From positions 1 to 64,000 of the forward strand of contig JAFGIX010000009.1 of assembly GCA_016929395.1 (NCBI GenBank): a stretch of DNA of 64,000 bases, read 5' to 3'. Below the pieces are notes generated by a model that was not told the origin of the DNA, ran no database searches, and worked only from the letters and a program-made list of their open reading frames with translations. The stretch comes from Candidatus Zymogenus saltonus. GTDB taxonomy: Bacteria; Desulfobacterota; Zymogenia; Zymogenales; Zymogenaceae. Positions 17,611-26,923 of this stretch are shown piece by piece. The translations under genes and the position numbers were made by a program. The first letter of the stretch is position 1; every line of letters starts with the position of its first letter.

Positions 17611-19062
17611 TTAGAATAGGGCGGCGGCGCAAATCCTGGCGAGCTCCATGAAGTGTCCGGGCATCACTCCGAGGTAGAGGGTGATTATTGCGGCGAGGAC
17701 AACCACGAAGGCCGCAGCGGGATTCTTTATCTTTTGGGCCTTGTCCTTCCCCTTTTCAAACATGGCCATCATGACCTTGAGATAGTAGTAGACGCTCACG
17801 CCGCTTGCTATAACGGCTACAATAACAAGGCCGACATACCCCCCCTTGACGGCGGCTATGAAAAGAAATAGCTTCCCCATGAATCCGCCGGTGGGCGGTA
17901 TTCCCGCGAGGGAAAAGAGGAATATCCCCATGCATACCGCCATGAGCGGGTGGGCGTAGCCGAACCCTGCCAGGTCGTCCATCGTCTCGCACTCTTTGCC
18001 GTCCTTCGAGAAGTAAACCAAGAGGGAGAATATCCCGAGATTTACCACTATATAGATAAAGAGATAGAAGAGGATTGATGAAATCCCGTACTCGCTACCC
18101 GCGACTAAGGCCACCAGGATATATCCTACGTGGGCGATGGACGAGTATGCCAGAAGTCTCTTCAGGTTTTTCTGGGCCAACGCAGCCGTGTTTCCGAGGG
18201 ACATTGTGGCAACGGCAACAAAGCCTATCGCCAATACCCACGAATCCCCCGTGTTTGCGAGGTCTACTACGGCAAATCTCAAAAATGCGGAGAACGCCGC
18301 CGCCTTGACCCCGACGGACATATATGCCGTTATGGGGAGGTTCGCCCCCTCGTAGACGTCCGGGGTCCACATGTGGAACGGGACGGCGGAGATTTTAAAG
18401 AGGAAGCCTGAGATAATGAAGGCCGATCCCAAGAGGAAGACGGGGCTGATATTTGAACCGAGAGCTTCCGCCATCGCTGTAAGGTTCGTCGTGCCGAGGC
18501 TCCCGTAGACCAGTGCGGCGCCGTAGACGAAGATACCGGACGAGATAGCCCCCAATATGAAGTACTTGAAGGACGCCTCCCTGGCCCTCAGGTTCTCCTT
18601 CCTGAACCCGACGAGGACATATATCGGGATAGACATAAGCTCTAGGGCTATGAAGATGGAGAGGAGGTCGGCGGAAGACCCCATCAGCATCATCCCGACC
18701 GTGGAGAAGAGTATCAGGAGGTAAAACTCCCCCTCTTTGATTCCGAATCTGTTTATGTATCCGAAGGATATGATAATGGAAAACGCCGCGGCGATTATGA
18801 CAAGGGCGTTGAAGTAGAGGCTGAAGGCGTCCTTTACGATCATCCCCCCCAGTGTGACTATCTCGTCCTGGCCGATATAAAGGTTTATCAGAAAGGCCCC
18901 CGTCAGCGCAACGAGGCTTACAATTCCACCGACCTTCGGTCCGCCCTTTGTATTCGGCCCGCCCACGAGGGGGCCGAAAAAAAGCATCAGAAATGCAACG
19001 ATTATAAGGATTATCTCCGGTGCCAGGGCCAGAAGCTGAATATCGGGCATAACAATCTCCAT
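17611..19062 (-). CDS. nuoN: NADH-quinone oxidoreductase subunit N
   Basis: A 483-residue antiporter-like membrane subunit of complex I with about 14 helices. The family core is visible in the conserved lysine/proline helices (VPFHMWTPDVYEG and LLAYSSIAHVGYILV). NuoN forms one of the three proton-pumping channels. Its start overlaps the nuoM stop by one base (TAATG), and aggagg lies 9 bases ahead of ATG 19062. It is the last gene of the minus-strand nuoA-N operon, and a G-rich repeat follows. Confidence 0.95.
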   Translation of the reverse strand: MEIVMPDIQLLALAPEIILIIVAFLMLFFGPLVGGPNTKGGPKVGGIVSLVALTGAFLINLYIGQDEIVTLGGMIVKDAFSLYFNALVIIAAAFSIIISFGYINRFGIKEGEFYLLILFSTVGMMLMGSSADLLSIFIALELMSIPIYVLVGFRKENLRAREASFKYFILGAISSGIFVYGAALVYGSLGTTNLTAMAEALGSNISPVFLLGSAFIISGFLFKISAVPFHMWTPDVYEGANLPITAYMSVGVKAAAFSAFLRFAVVDLANTGDSWVLAIGFVAVATMSLGNTAALAQKNLKRLLAYSSIAHVGYILVALVAGSEYGISSILFYLFIYIVVNLGIFSLLVYFSKDGKECETMDDLAGFGYAHPLMAVCMGIFLFSLAGIPPTGGFMGKLFLFIAAVKGGYVGLVIVAVIASGVSVYYYLKVMMAMFEKGKDKAQKIKNPAAAFVVVLAAIITLYLGVMPGHFMELARICAAALF

Positions 19063-20654
19063 TACTGTAAGCCTCCTGAGTCGGGGATTTCCGATTCGTT
19101 ATTGTCGGACGTCGTTTCTTCTGTTAAAATGGGGGGCGACTCGAAATCGCTCGTCACAACCGCTTCGGAATAAGCGGAGAAATCTTTCGTATATCTTTCA
19201 ACGCCTGGGCCTATCTTGTTCAAAAAATATCCTGGGAAAAGGCCTATCCAGACCATCAGGACTATCAGGGGGATCAGTGCCAGAAGCTCCCTTGCCGAGA
19301 GGTCTTTGATGCTGGAGTTAGTCTTCTTGGTCACCTTCCCGAAGAAGACCCTCTCGTACATCCACAGCATGCATATCGCGCCGAGTAGCGCCCCCGACGC
19401 CACGAGTATGCCGAAGACGAGGCTGCTCTTAAAAGCGCCAAAAATAATCAGAAGCTCCGCCACAAATCCGTTCAACCCCGGAAGGCCCACAGCCGCCAGG
19501 ATCGTCACCATGAACAGGGTGGAGAGCTTCGGGACAACGCTTCCGATACCGCCGAAATCCGCGATCTCGGTCGTGTCTCTCCTGTCGGCCATGATTCCGA
19601 CTATGATAAAGAGGGCCGACACTATGATGGCGTGGTTCGCCATCTGGAGGACTGCCCCCTCAACCCCGTTGGTGTTCATCGAAAATAGGCCGATGAGGAT
19701 CATCCCCACGTGGGAGAAGCTAAAGAAGGCGACCATCCTCTTGAGCTCCTTCTGGACCGTTGCTATCATCGCACCGTAGATAACGGCGACCGCCGCCAGC
19801 GCCATGACGAGGGGGGCGTAGGCCTCCCCGAGGTCGTGAAAGAGGGGAATGGCGAACCTGATAAATCCGTATATACCCACCTTAGACATGAGGCCCGCAA
19901 TAAGGACGCTCCCGGAGGAAGGCGACTGGACGTAGGCGTCCGGCATCCACGAGTGGAGGGGCCACAGTGGCGACTTTATCCCGAAGGCGATCACAAAGGC
20001 GAAGAAGAGGAAGACCTTCACCCCCGGGGCGAATGAAACCGCCGAGAGGGCGATGATGTCCCCCGTGAAGACGCCCGCCGTCGCATAGTGCTTGAAAAAA
20101 ATCACGAGGATCGCCACCAGCATCAGTAGGCTTCCGATTATGGTGTATATCACGAACCTCGTCGTAGCGTAGATACGGCGCTCGCCGCCAAACAGCCCAA
20201 TGATGAAGTACATCGGGATTAACATCGCCTCGTAGAAGATGTAGAAAAGAAAGATATCGAGGGCGGCGTATGCGCCAACTAGGGCGGACTCCAGACCCAA
20301 CAGGAGCGCCATGTAAAGCTTGGCGCTCTCCCCTTTCAAACCTATTCTCTCCCAACCGGCGATCAGGGCAATCGGAAAGAGGAGCGCAGTCATCAATATC
20401 ATTAATACGTTCAGGGCGTCGACGCCGAGAAAATAGTCTATCCCCAGCGACTCTATCCACGACACCCTCTCCACGAACATAATATCTTTTCCGCCAAAGA
20501 GGATGAAAAGATATATTGAGAGGGCCAGGTTTATCAGCATGAAGAGCATCGCACTCCATTTGAGGAGTCTCACGCCCTTCTTCGGCAGGATGGAGACAAA
20601 CAGTGCGCCCAAAAGGGGTAAAAATATGATTACTGAAAGAATGGGCAAGTCCAC
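19062..20654 (-). CDS. nuoM: NADH-quinone oxidoreductase subunit M
   Basis: A roughly 530-residue antiporter-like complex I subunit. Typical stretches are FYEAMLIPMYFIIGLFGG, SPLWPLHSWMPDAYVQSPSS and the helix around MVAFFSFSHVGMILIG. It makes one of the proton channels in the membrane arm. GTG 20654 is chosen as start because gggagg lies 7 bases ahead and overlaps the nuoL stop. The frame stays open to an ATG at 20675 inside nuoL without a comparable site. After the last helix an acidic, serine-rich tail (about 30 residues) is longer than usual. Confidence 0.93.
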   Translation of the reverse strand: MDLPILSVIIFLPLLGALFVSILPKKGVRLLKWSAMLFMLINLALSIYLFILFGGKDIMFVERVSWIESLGIDYFLGVDALNVLMILMTALLFPIALIAGWERIGLKGESAKLYMALLLGLESALVGAYAALDIFLFYIFYEAMLIPMYFIIGLFGGERRIYATTRFVIYTIIGSLLMLVAILVIFFKHYATAGVFTGDIIALSAVSFAPGVKVFLFFAFVIAFGIKSPLWPLHSWMPDAYVQSPSSGSVLIAGLMSKVGIYGFIRFAIPLFHDLGEAYAPLVMALAAVAVIYGAMIATVQKELKRMVAFFSFSHVGMILIGLFSMNTNGVEGAVLQMANHAIIVSALFIIVGIMADRRDTTEIADFGGIGSVVPKLSTLFMVTILAAVGLPGLNGFVAELLIIFGAFKSSLVFGILVASGALLGAICMLWMYERVFFGKVTKKTNSSIKDLSARELLALIPLIVLMVWIGLFPGYFLNKIGPGVERYTKDFSAYSEAVVTSDFESPPILTEETTSDNNESEIPDSGGLQ

Positions 20655-20655
20655 T

Positions 20656-22587
20656 CTATACCCTCCCGAAGACAACTATAATCAATATTAATAAAAGGCC
20701 TCCCAGCAAGACCCTGCCGTATACCCTGACGTCCCCTGCCTGGGAGACGTTGAATGCCCGTCCCAATCCCGCCGTCATTGCCGTCACAAGCCTTACGATG
20801 CCGTCAATTATCCAGAGGTCTACAACGCCGGAGAATATCCTCCCGAGGGCGAAGAACGGCCTTATAAACACCCGGTCGTAGAGCTCGTCTATTCTGTACT
20901 TGTCGTAGACGAGCTGGTATATAGCCTTATAGTTCTTGGCGAAATTCTTTGGTATATCGGTCTTCTTGACGTACATGACGTAGGCCAGAAATATTCCTGT
21001 CGCCGCGGCGACAAGGGACAGCGCAAGGAGGACGATCTCCCAGAGGTGGGCGTCGTGCTCGGAAAAACGCGACCCGAGGTGTGGCAGCACCGGTTCCAGG
21101 AACCTCTCGAAGGTGTTGTGACCGCCGAGGAGCTCCGGCACCCCGATGAAACCCCCGACTGCGGAGAGTATCCCCAGAAGGATCAGCACAGAGCTCATCG
21201 AGACAGGCGACTCGTGGATATGCTTTTTCACATCCTCGCTCGCCCTCGACTCACCGGTAAAGGCCATGAAAAAGAGCCTGAACATGTAAAAGGCCGTTAC
21301 CACCGCCGCGACTAATCCCAGCGCCCAAAAGAGTACTCCTATCCCCCCCAGGTGGGTGCTGAAGGCCTTCCAGAGTATCTCATCCTTGCTGAAGAACCCG
21401 GCGAGTGGCGGTATCCCCGATATCGCCAGTGTGGCTATCAGAAACGTCCAGAAGGTCACCGGCATCTTTTCCCTGAGGCCGCCCATCTTTCTGATGTCCT
21501 GCTCGCCAGACATGGCGTGGATTACGCTTCCGGCCCCCAGAAAGAGAAGGGCCTTGAAAAAGGCGTGTGTCATCAGATGGAATATCCCTGAGGCGAATGC
21601 GCCTACGCCCACCGCCGTGAACATGTAGCCCAATTGGCTTATGGTCGAATATGCGAGGACCTTCTTTATGTCGTTTTGCGCTATACCTATTGTGGCCGCG
21701 TAAAGGGCGGTCAGCGAGCCTATCAGGGCCACGATTATCATGGTCGTGGGGGCCAGGACGTATAGGAAGTTCAGCCTCGCTATCATGTAGACGCCGGCGG
21801 TCACCATCGTGGCGGCGTGGATCAAGGCGCTGACCGGCGTCGGGCCTGCCATTGCGTCAGGGAGCCACACGTAGAGGGGAATCTGGGCGGACTTTCCGGT
21901 GGCGCCCACGAATAGGAACAGCGTTATTGCCGTCGCCATCCCAGTCGTGATCACTCCCGGGTTGCTCTCTAAAATCTCCTTCATCCCCGGAACGTTAAGC
22001 GTCCCTATGGTTAAAACGATTAGGGCCATCCCGATGAAGAAGCCGAAGTCCCCGATCCTGTTGACTATAAAGGCCTTCTTTCCCGCCTTGGCTTTCTCCA
22101 TGTCGTCAAACCAGAAGCCTATCAGGAGGTACGAGCACAAGCCCACGCCCTCCCAGCCCAGAAACAGAAGCACCAGATCCTCCGCCAGTACAAGGACGAG
22201 CATGGAGAAGAGAAAGAGGTTGAGAAAAGAGAAATACCTCGCGAAGCTCTTGTCGTCGTGCATGTAGCCGACGGAATAGAGGTGGATCGCCGATCCGACT
22301 CCGCTTACCACAAGAGCCATCACAGCCGAGAGGGGATCCAGCAAAAAGGCGAGGGAGACCTGAAAATCGCCCGAGAAAATCCAGGTATAGAGTGTGCAGG
22401 TGACTTCGGCCCCCTCTCCCAGCTTCAGAAGCTTAAGAAAGGCCCAGACGGAGAGGACAAAAGAGGCAACGGGCAGAGAAACCCCGACAAGGGAGACAAG
22501 CCAGTCCGGTAGCCTCCTGCCTCCAAGTCCGTTTATAAGAAATCCTGCAAGAGGTAGGAGCGGTATAATCCAGATAACGTTATCCAC
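20656..22587 (-). CDS. nuoL: NADH-quinone oxidoreductase subunit L
   Basis: A 643-residue subunit of normal NuoL length. It has an antiporter core and a C-terminal extension with the long lateral helix. Diagnostic stretches are LLFLGWEGVGLCSYLLIGFW, PTPVSALIHAATMVTAGVYM and LAYSTISQLGYMFTAVGVGA. It is the distal proton-pumping subunit. The gene starts at GTG 22587 with aagga about 8 bases upstream, overlapping the nuoK stop by a few bases. Confidence 0.95.
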   Translation of the reverse strand: MDNVIWIIPLLPLAGFLINGLGGRRLPDWLVSLVGVSLPVASFVLSVWAFLKLLKLGEGAEVTCTLYTWIFSGDFQVSLAFLLDPLSAVMALVVSGVGSAIHLYSVGYMHDDKSFARYFSFLNLFLFSMLVLVLAEDLVLLFLGWEGVGLCSYLLIGFWFDDMEKAKAGKKAFIVNRIGDFGFFIGMALIVLTIGTLNVPGMKEILESNPGVITTGMATAITLFLFVGATGKSAQIPLYVWLPDAMAGPTPVSALIHAATMVTAGVYMIARLNFLYVLAPTTMIIVALIGSLTALYAATIGIAQNDIKKVLAYSTISQLGYMFTAVGVGAFASGIFHLMTHAFFKALLFLGAGSVIHAMSGEQDIRKMGGLREKMPVTFWTFLIATLAISGIPPLAGFFSKDEILWKAFSTHLGGIGVLFWALGLVAAVVTAFYMFRLFFMAFTGESRASEDVKKHIHESPVSMSSVLILLGILSAVGGFIGVPELLGGHNTFERFLEPVLPHLGSRFSEHDAHLWEIVLLALSLVAAATGIFLAYVMYVKKTDIPKNFAKNYKAIYQLVYDKYRIDELYDRVFIRPFFALGRIFSGVVDLWIIDGIVRLVTAMTAGLGRAFNVSQAGDVRVYGRVLLGGLLLILIIVVFGRV

Positions 22588-22894
22588 TCTTTATGTCCTT
22601 CATGAAGGTTAAATCGAGAACATCAGATGTATCGCCCAATCTGAATATCGTTACTATTATGGCAAGGCCCACGGCCACCTCACACGCCGCCACGGTCATG
22701 ATGAATATCGGGAAGATGTGGCCGCCCATGTCGCCCAGATTCCTGGCGAAGGCAACGAAAGTCAGGTTTGCGGAGTTCAGCATCAGTTCCACGCTCATGA
22801 GCATTACAAGGAGGTTTCTCCTTGTCAGGACGCCGAAGGCACCGATGGCGAAGACTATCGCCGCAAGGATTAGATAGTGAGTCGTAGTAATCAT
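22580..22894 (-). CDS. nuoK: NADH-quinone oxidoreductase subunit K
   Basis: A 104-residue three-helix subunit. The conserved glutamates lie in LMSVELMLNSANL and AACEVAVGLAI, the usual proton-path residues of NuoK. ATG 22894 overlaps the nuoJ stop by one base (TGATG), with ggag about 6 bases ahead. A TTG one codon upstream is possible but less likely. Confidence 0.95.
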   Translation of the reverse strand: MITTTHYLILAAIVFAIGAFGVLTRRNLLVMLMSVELMLNSANLTFVAFARNLGDMGGHIFPIFIMTVAACEVAVGLAIIVTIFRLGDTSDVLDLTFMKDIKSG

Positions 22895-23415
22895 CAATCT
22901 CCACCCCCTTGAGGTTTGTGAGTCAATCCCCTGACCAGAACCACGGCCGCAACCAGAGATGCTATTACGAGAAGGGATATCGCCTCGAAGGCGAAGACAT
23001 AGTCTGTTATCATGAGCCTTCCCACCTCTCGTATCGTTCCGAATTCCGCCGGAAGCTCGCCGGAGAATCCGGGATATATCGTAAAAAATACTATCGCTAA
23101 TATAAGGAAGAGAAGTCCGCTTACCCCCAGGGAAATGAGCTTTCCGGTGAAGATATGCTTATATTCCGCCTCGTCCTTTTTCAGGTTCAGCAGCATGATC
23201 GAAAAGAGGATGAGGACCACAATCCCGCCCGCGTAAACGAGGACCTGGATAACCGCCACAAAATGGGCAGAAAGGAGCACAAAGAGAAACGCCATGAAAA
23301 AAAGCGTCCCCAGAAGAAACAACGCCGATCTCATCGGACTTTTGTGCAGTACCACCATGAGGGAAAAGACGACGATCAGGACTGCTGTCGGGTAAAAGAT
23401 AATCGCTTCGATCAT
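22894..23415 (-). CDS. nuoJ: NADH-quinone oxidoreductase subunit J
   Basis: A 173-residue five-helix subunit. The conserved helix reads VAVIQVLVYAGGIVVLILFS, the NuoJ signature that contains the pi-bulge region of the proton path. The frame is open further upstream, but those 50 residues are only the shadow of nuoI. ATG 23415 overlaps the nuoI stop (ATGA) and begins the family-typical N-terminus MIEAIIFYPTAVLIV. Confidence 0.93.
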   Translation of the reverse strand: MIEAIIFYPTAVLIVVFSLMVVLHKSPMRSALFLLGTLFFMAFLFVLLSAHFVAVIQVLVYAGGIVVLILFSIMLLNLKKDEAEYKHIFTGKLISLGVSGLLFLILAIVFFTIYPGFSGELPAEFGTIREVGRLMITDYVFAFEAISLLVIASLVAAVVLVRGLTHKPQGGGD

Positions 23416-23903
23416 TCCTTCTTCCTCCTGGTGATTGGTGTCTTTGAGAGGAGCTCCTTGTCGTATCTCAGATTCGTCCTGTAGTATTCCGCCAGCTTGT
23501 AGTTCGTGGTCAGCTCTATCGCCGCCTTGGGGCAGGCCTCCTCGCAAAGTCCGCAGAATATGCATCTCGCTATGTCGATCTCATAGGAGACTGGATATTT
23601 TTCCACGTTTGGGTCGTCAGACTCCCCCGCCACGATCGTTATGCAGTTGGCCGGGCACACCGTGGCGCACAGCATACACGCCACGCAGAGGACGTTTCCG
23701 TTTTCATCCGTATTGAGCCTGTGGAGCGCCCTGAAATTCTCGTGGATAGGCATCTCCTCGTCTGGATACTCTATTGTGGCCTTTTTCATAAAGACGTGTC
23801 TCAGGGTGGTGTAAAGGCCCCTTATAGCCTCCGGAAGATACAGCCTCTCCCAAAGGGTCATATTTCTGGAACGGCTTATATTTATAATATTTCTTTTCAT
23901 CAC
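23412..23903 (-). CDS. nuoI: NADH-quinone oxidoreductase subunit I (2x[4Fe-4S])
   Basis: A 163-residue ferredoxin-like subunit carrying clusters N6a and N6b. Both motifs are intact: CVACMLCATVCP near residue 73 and CIFCGLCEEACP near residue 113. It passes electrons from NuoG towards NuoB. The frame can start at GTG 23903, overlapping the nuoH stop, or at ATG 23900; the choice changes one residue. Confidence 0.95.
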   Translation of the reverse strand: MMKRNIINISRSRNMTLWERLYLPEAIRGLYTTLRHVFMKKATIEYPDEEMPIHENFRALHRLNTDENGNVLCVACMLCATVCPANCITIVAGESDDPNVEKYPVSYEIDIARCIFCGLCEEACPKAAIELTTNYKLAEYYRTNLRYDKELLSKTPITRRKKE

Positions 23904-25030
23904 TATCCGGCAAAAATCGAGATATTCTTAAAAAAGCTTTCTACCTTATCCCAGAACAGCAGCACAAAGAGGGCCGTTACAAGGAGGTTTGCGAGCCCTA
24001 ACGGGAACAAGACCTTCCAGCCGAGACGCATGATCTGATCGAACCTGAACCTGGGAAATGTCCACCTTACCCATACGAAAAACCAGAGGAAGAAAAAGAC
24101 CTTTCCAAAGAAGACCGCAAAGCCTATCAGTGCGCATATATACTGGTTCTTGATGAACTGGGTGATATCGATAAAGGGAAGCTGCCACCCCCCAAGAAAG
24201 AGGGTGACGATAAGCGCCGAGAGAACCACCATCGCCGCGTACTCGCCCATGAAATACATGGCGAACTTCATGGAGCTGTACTCGGTGTGGTATCCCGCGA
24301 CTATCTCCGAGTCCGCCTCCGGCATGTCGAAGGGGACCCTGTTCGACTCGATCATCGCCGAGATGAGAAAGAGGATAAATCCTATCGGCTGCCAGACGAT
24401 CCCCCAGAGGAATTGACCCTGCTGGACCACTATCTCGTTTATCGACACGGTCTGAAACATCATGAAGAGCCCGATGAGGGAAAGTCCCATCGTCACCTCG
24501 TAGCTTATCATCTGGGCGGAGCTTCTCAGTGCGCCGAGGATCGAGTACTTGTTGTTGGACGCCCACCCCCCCAGGAGTATGGCGTACGTGGCGAAGGAAG
24601 AGAACGCCAGCACGAATACCACACCCGCATTTATATCGGCAAGCTGGAGGGGAATCGTCAACGGCTCCCTGCCGATCAGCTCGATCGTGATATCGGGTCC
24701 GAAGGGGATTACGGAAAACGTCGCTATTACGCCGAAGACTATCAGCATCGGGGCGAAGTTGAAGAGGAACTTGTCGGCGTTTCTGGGCTGAACGTCCTCC
24801 TTGAAGATGAGCTTTACGGCGTCCGCCAGCGGCTGTATCAGCCCGAAGAGCGTTATTCCGAAGATATTTGTCCTGTTCGGCCCGAGCCTGTCCTGGATGA
24901 AGCCCGCGCCCCTCCTCTCGAGCCACGTCAAAATCGGAACCATCCCGAGGGTAAGGGTCAGGATGACCACGATTTTTGCCAGCGCCGCCGCGGTCAGTAT
25001 TAAGATGTCTATTATGTCAAAGGAGGCCAT
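23903..25030 (-). CDS. nuoH: NADH-quinone oxidoreductase subunit H
   Basis: A 375-residue membrane subunit that helps form the quinone pocket. Diagnostic stretches are LERRGAGFIQDRLGPNRTN, the acidic loop FDMPEADSEIVAGYHTEYS, and FVWVRWTFPRFRFDQIMRLG. It is somewhat longer than the usual 325-340 residues, mainly at the termini. A 268-base purine-rich spacer separates it from nuoG upstream. Confidence 0.95.
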   Translation of the reverse strand: MASFDIIDILILTAAALAKIVVILTLTLGMVPILTWLERRGAGFIQDRLGPNRTNIFGITLFGLIQPLADAVKLIFKEDVQPRNADKFLFNFAPMLIVFGVIATFSVIPFGPDITIELIGREPLTIPLQLADINAGVVFVLAFSSFATYAILLGGWASNNKYSILGALRSSAQMISYEVTMGLSLIGLFMMFQTVSINEIVVQQGQFLWGIVWQPIGFILFLISAMIESNRVPFDMPEADSEIVAGYHTEYSSMKFAMYFMGEYAAMVVLSALIVTLFLGGWQLPFIDITQFIKNQYICALIGFAVFFGKVFFFLWFFVWVRWTFPRFRFDQIMRLGWKVLFPLGLANLLVTALFVLLFWDKVESFFKNISIFAG

Positions 25031-25298
25031 ATCTTTATGTGTCCTTTATGTATCCTTTACCTATTCCATCCTTCTGATTTTACTGCTATATTATTGTCTT
25101 TCCCGTTTATGTCTTTCCCGCATTTCTTTTCCCCGCTTATCCTTTCCCATCCATCCAGCCTTTCCCATCTATCCAGCTTTATATCTCTTCCCCCCACTCT
25201 TTTACCCCAATCTCCCCATCTATTAAAAATACCCCCTCTTCCCTACCCCCCCCTTAAATATTCCCTCCCCCCCCCCGACTCCAGCCCCGAACCACAGA
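25031..25298. repeat. Long purine-rich spacer between nuoG and nuoH
   Basis: The plus strand is almost pure pyrimidine; the mRNA strand is G/A-rich. Short near-repeats are visible. On the mRNA strand, gctggatagatgggaaag is followed directly by gctggatggatgggaaag (about 25145-25180). Relatives of gcgggaaagacataaac lie near 25100-25130. Runs of seven to ten C occur near 25250-25280. No gene is present. A spacer this long is unusual inside a nuo operon. Confidence 0.6.
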
Positions 25299-26804
25299 TC
25301 AACCGACCCTTTTCTCCACCTCTTTATAGAAACTGTCGTAATCCGCAGAGGTCTTGTCTATGGCCGCCGCAAGGTCTGCGAAGACCTTTGTGAGGGGGAT
25401 GACGCCCATCTGCGGCTTCACCGCCGCCTCTATCCTCTGGAGAATTCCCTTCGAGTTTATGAAAGTCCCCGACTTCCGGCTCCAGTGGGGCGCCGGAATT
25501 ACTATTTCGGCGCTCTTCTTTATCTCCGTGGTCAGCCGGTCCGTAATCACGGCTGTAAATTTCACCTTTTTCAGATCCAGCGCGTCCGGCAGGCCCGCCT
25601 CGAATATCTCGCACCCGAGAAAGAGAATGCCGGTTATATCCTTCGAGTTTATCCCGTCCTCGATCTTTTTCACCTTATCGCTTATGCCGAGCTTCTTTGC
25701 GCCCGCCGTGTTGGGCGAAAAGTCCTCGCTGATGAGGAAGTTTCCGGCCGCCTTCTCTTTAGTTATGTCTTCGACTCTTGTTACAAAGGTAATCCTCTCC
25801 TCCCCTATGTTTCCGTCCGCGGCAAGCAGCGCCGATGCCATATCCTCCACGGAAGCCCCGGTGCCTATGACGAGGGCGAAGCCGCCCTTTTCTCCCCTCT
25901 CCCTAATCTCAGATGCCAGCTCCTCGAGCGCCCTCTCCCAGGAAAGTTCGAAGAACTGGTCACCGCTCTTCATCATCGGAAACGTGACCGGCTCCACGTC
26001 GTCCATGTCGTGATACGTCATCCTTCCGATGTCGCACATCCATATGTCGTTTACGTCCTGGTTTTCCCTTGGGGAGATGCGGTATATGACGTTGTCTTCC
26101 ACCTCGATGAAGGTGTTGCATCCCGTGGCGCACCTCTGGCATACGGAGGGCTTGGGGTCCAGGAACCAGACCCTCTTTTTGAAGCGGAAGTCCTTGCTGG
26201 TAAGGGCGCCCACGGGACAGACATCGACCATGCATCCCTGCATTGCGTTTTTGAGCTCCCCCCCCTGATATATTCCGACCTGCTGATCGTTTCCCCTGAA
26301 GAAAATGCCGTACTCCTCGATTCCGAGGATGTCCCGCGCGAATCTGACGCAGCGGGTACATGCGATGCAGAGGTTCATGTTTCTGATCAGCCCGCCGCCT
26401 ATATCGTGTTTAGGGAAGTCCCTCTTGTCTTCCCCATATCTGCTGTGCTCCCGGCCGTACCTCCTGGAATATCTCTGGAGGTCGCAGTCCCCCGCTTGAT
26501 CGCAGACCGGACAGTTGAGGGGGTGGTTTATCAGGAGGAACTCGATCACCCCGCGCCTCGCCTTTTCCACTCTCTCCGACCTTGTGTGGACTTCCATCCC
26601 ATCCTTGACTATGGTGGAGCACGCCGTCTCGAGCTTTCGCATCCCCTCTATCTCGACGAGACAGATACGGCATGTCCCCCTTATCTTGAGATTAGGATGG
26701 TAGCAAAGGTGGGGAATATCGATGCCGTTTTGGAGGGCGGCGTTCAGGATGGTCGTGCCCTCTTCGACGGTCAGCTTTTTATCATCTATTGTCAGGTTTA
26801 CCAT
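25299..26804 (-). CDS. nuoG: NADH-quinone oxidoreductase subunit G, compact form
   Basis: A 501-residue iron-sulfur subunit. The N-terminal [2Fe-2S] motif reads CYHPNLKIRGTCRICLVEIE. The His-Cys3 site is HPLNCPVCDQAGDC, the [4Fe-4S] domain is CIACTRCVRFA with CMVDVCPVGA, and the N7 motif is CQRCATGCN with a later Cys in WMCDIGR. The following molybdopterin-type domain is only about 240 residues, against about 450-550 in many bacteria. It still ends with the usual SGTFINSKGILQRIE block, so it looks internally shortened rather than cut off. All clusters needed for electron flow are present. Confidence 0.93.
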   Translation of the reverse strand: MVNLTIDDKKLTVEEGTTILNAALQNGIDIPHLCYHPNLKIRGTCRICLVEIEGMRKLETACSTIVKDGMEVHTRSERVEKARRGVIEFLLINHPLNCPVCDQAGDCDLQRYSRRYGREHSRYGEDKRDFPKHDIGGGLIRNMNLCIACTRCVRFARDILGIEEYGIFFRGNDQQVGIYQGGELKNAMQGCMVDVCPVGALTSKDFRFKKRVWFLDPKPSVCQRCATGCNTFIEVEDNVIYRISPRENQDVNDIWMCDIGRMTYHDMDDVEPVTFPMMKSGDQFFELSWERALEELASEIRERGEKGGFALVIGTGASVEDMASALLAADGNIGEERITFVTRVEDITKEKAAGNFLISEDFSPNTAGAKKLGISDKVKKIEDGINSKDITGILFLGCEIFEAGLPDALDLKKVKFTAVITDRLTTEIKKSAEIVIPAPHWSRKSGTFINSKGILQRIEAAVKPQMGVIPLTKVFADLAAAIDKTSADYDSFYKEVEKRVG

Positions 26805-26923
26805 ACTCTTTTACTCGTCCCTGAACTCAATGTATATGGAATTTTAATTAGTTTAATTGCTTACTATTAACCAAGCCCCTTGATCAAAAATTCCTCCCCC
26901 CTTCTTCCCCGCCAGCTACTAGG

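Noticed and set aside
23416-23565. N-terminal 50-residue extension of nuoJ
   Set aside because: It is the out-of-frame shadow of nuoI; the ATG at 23415 overlaps the nuoI stop and starts the normal NuoJ sequence.
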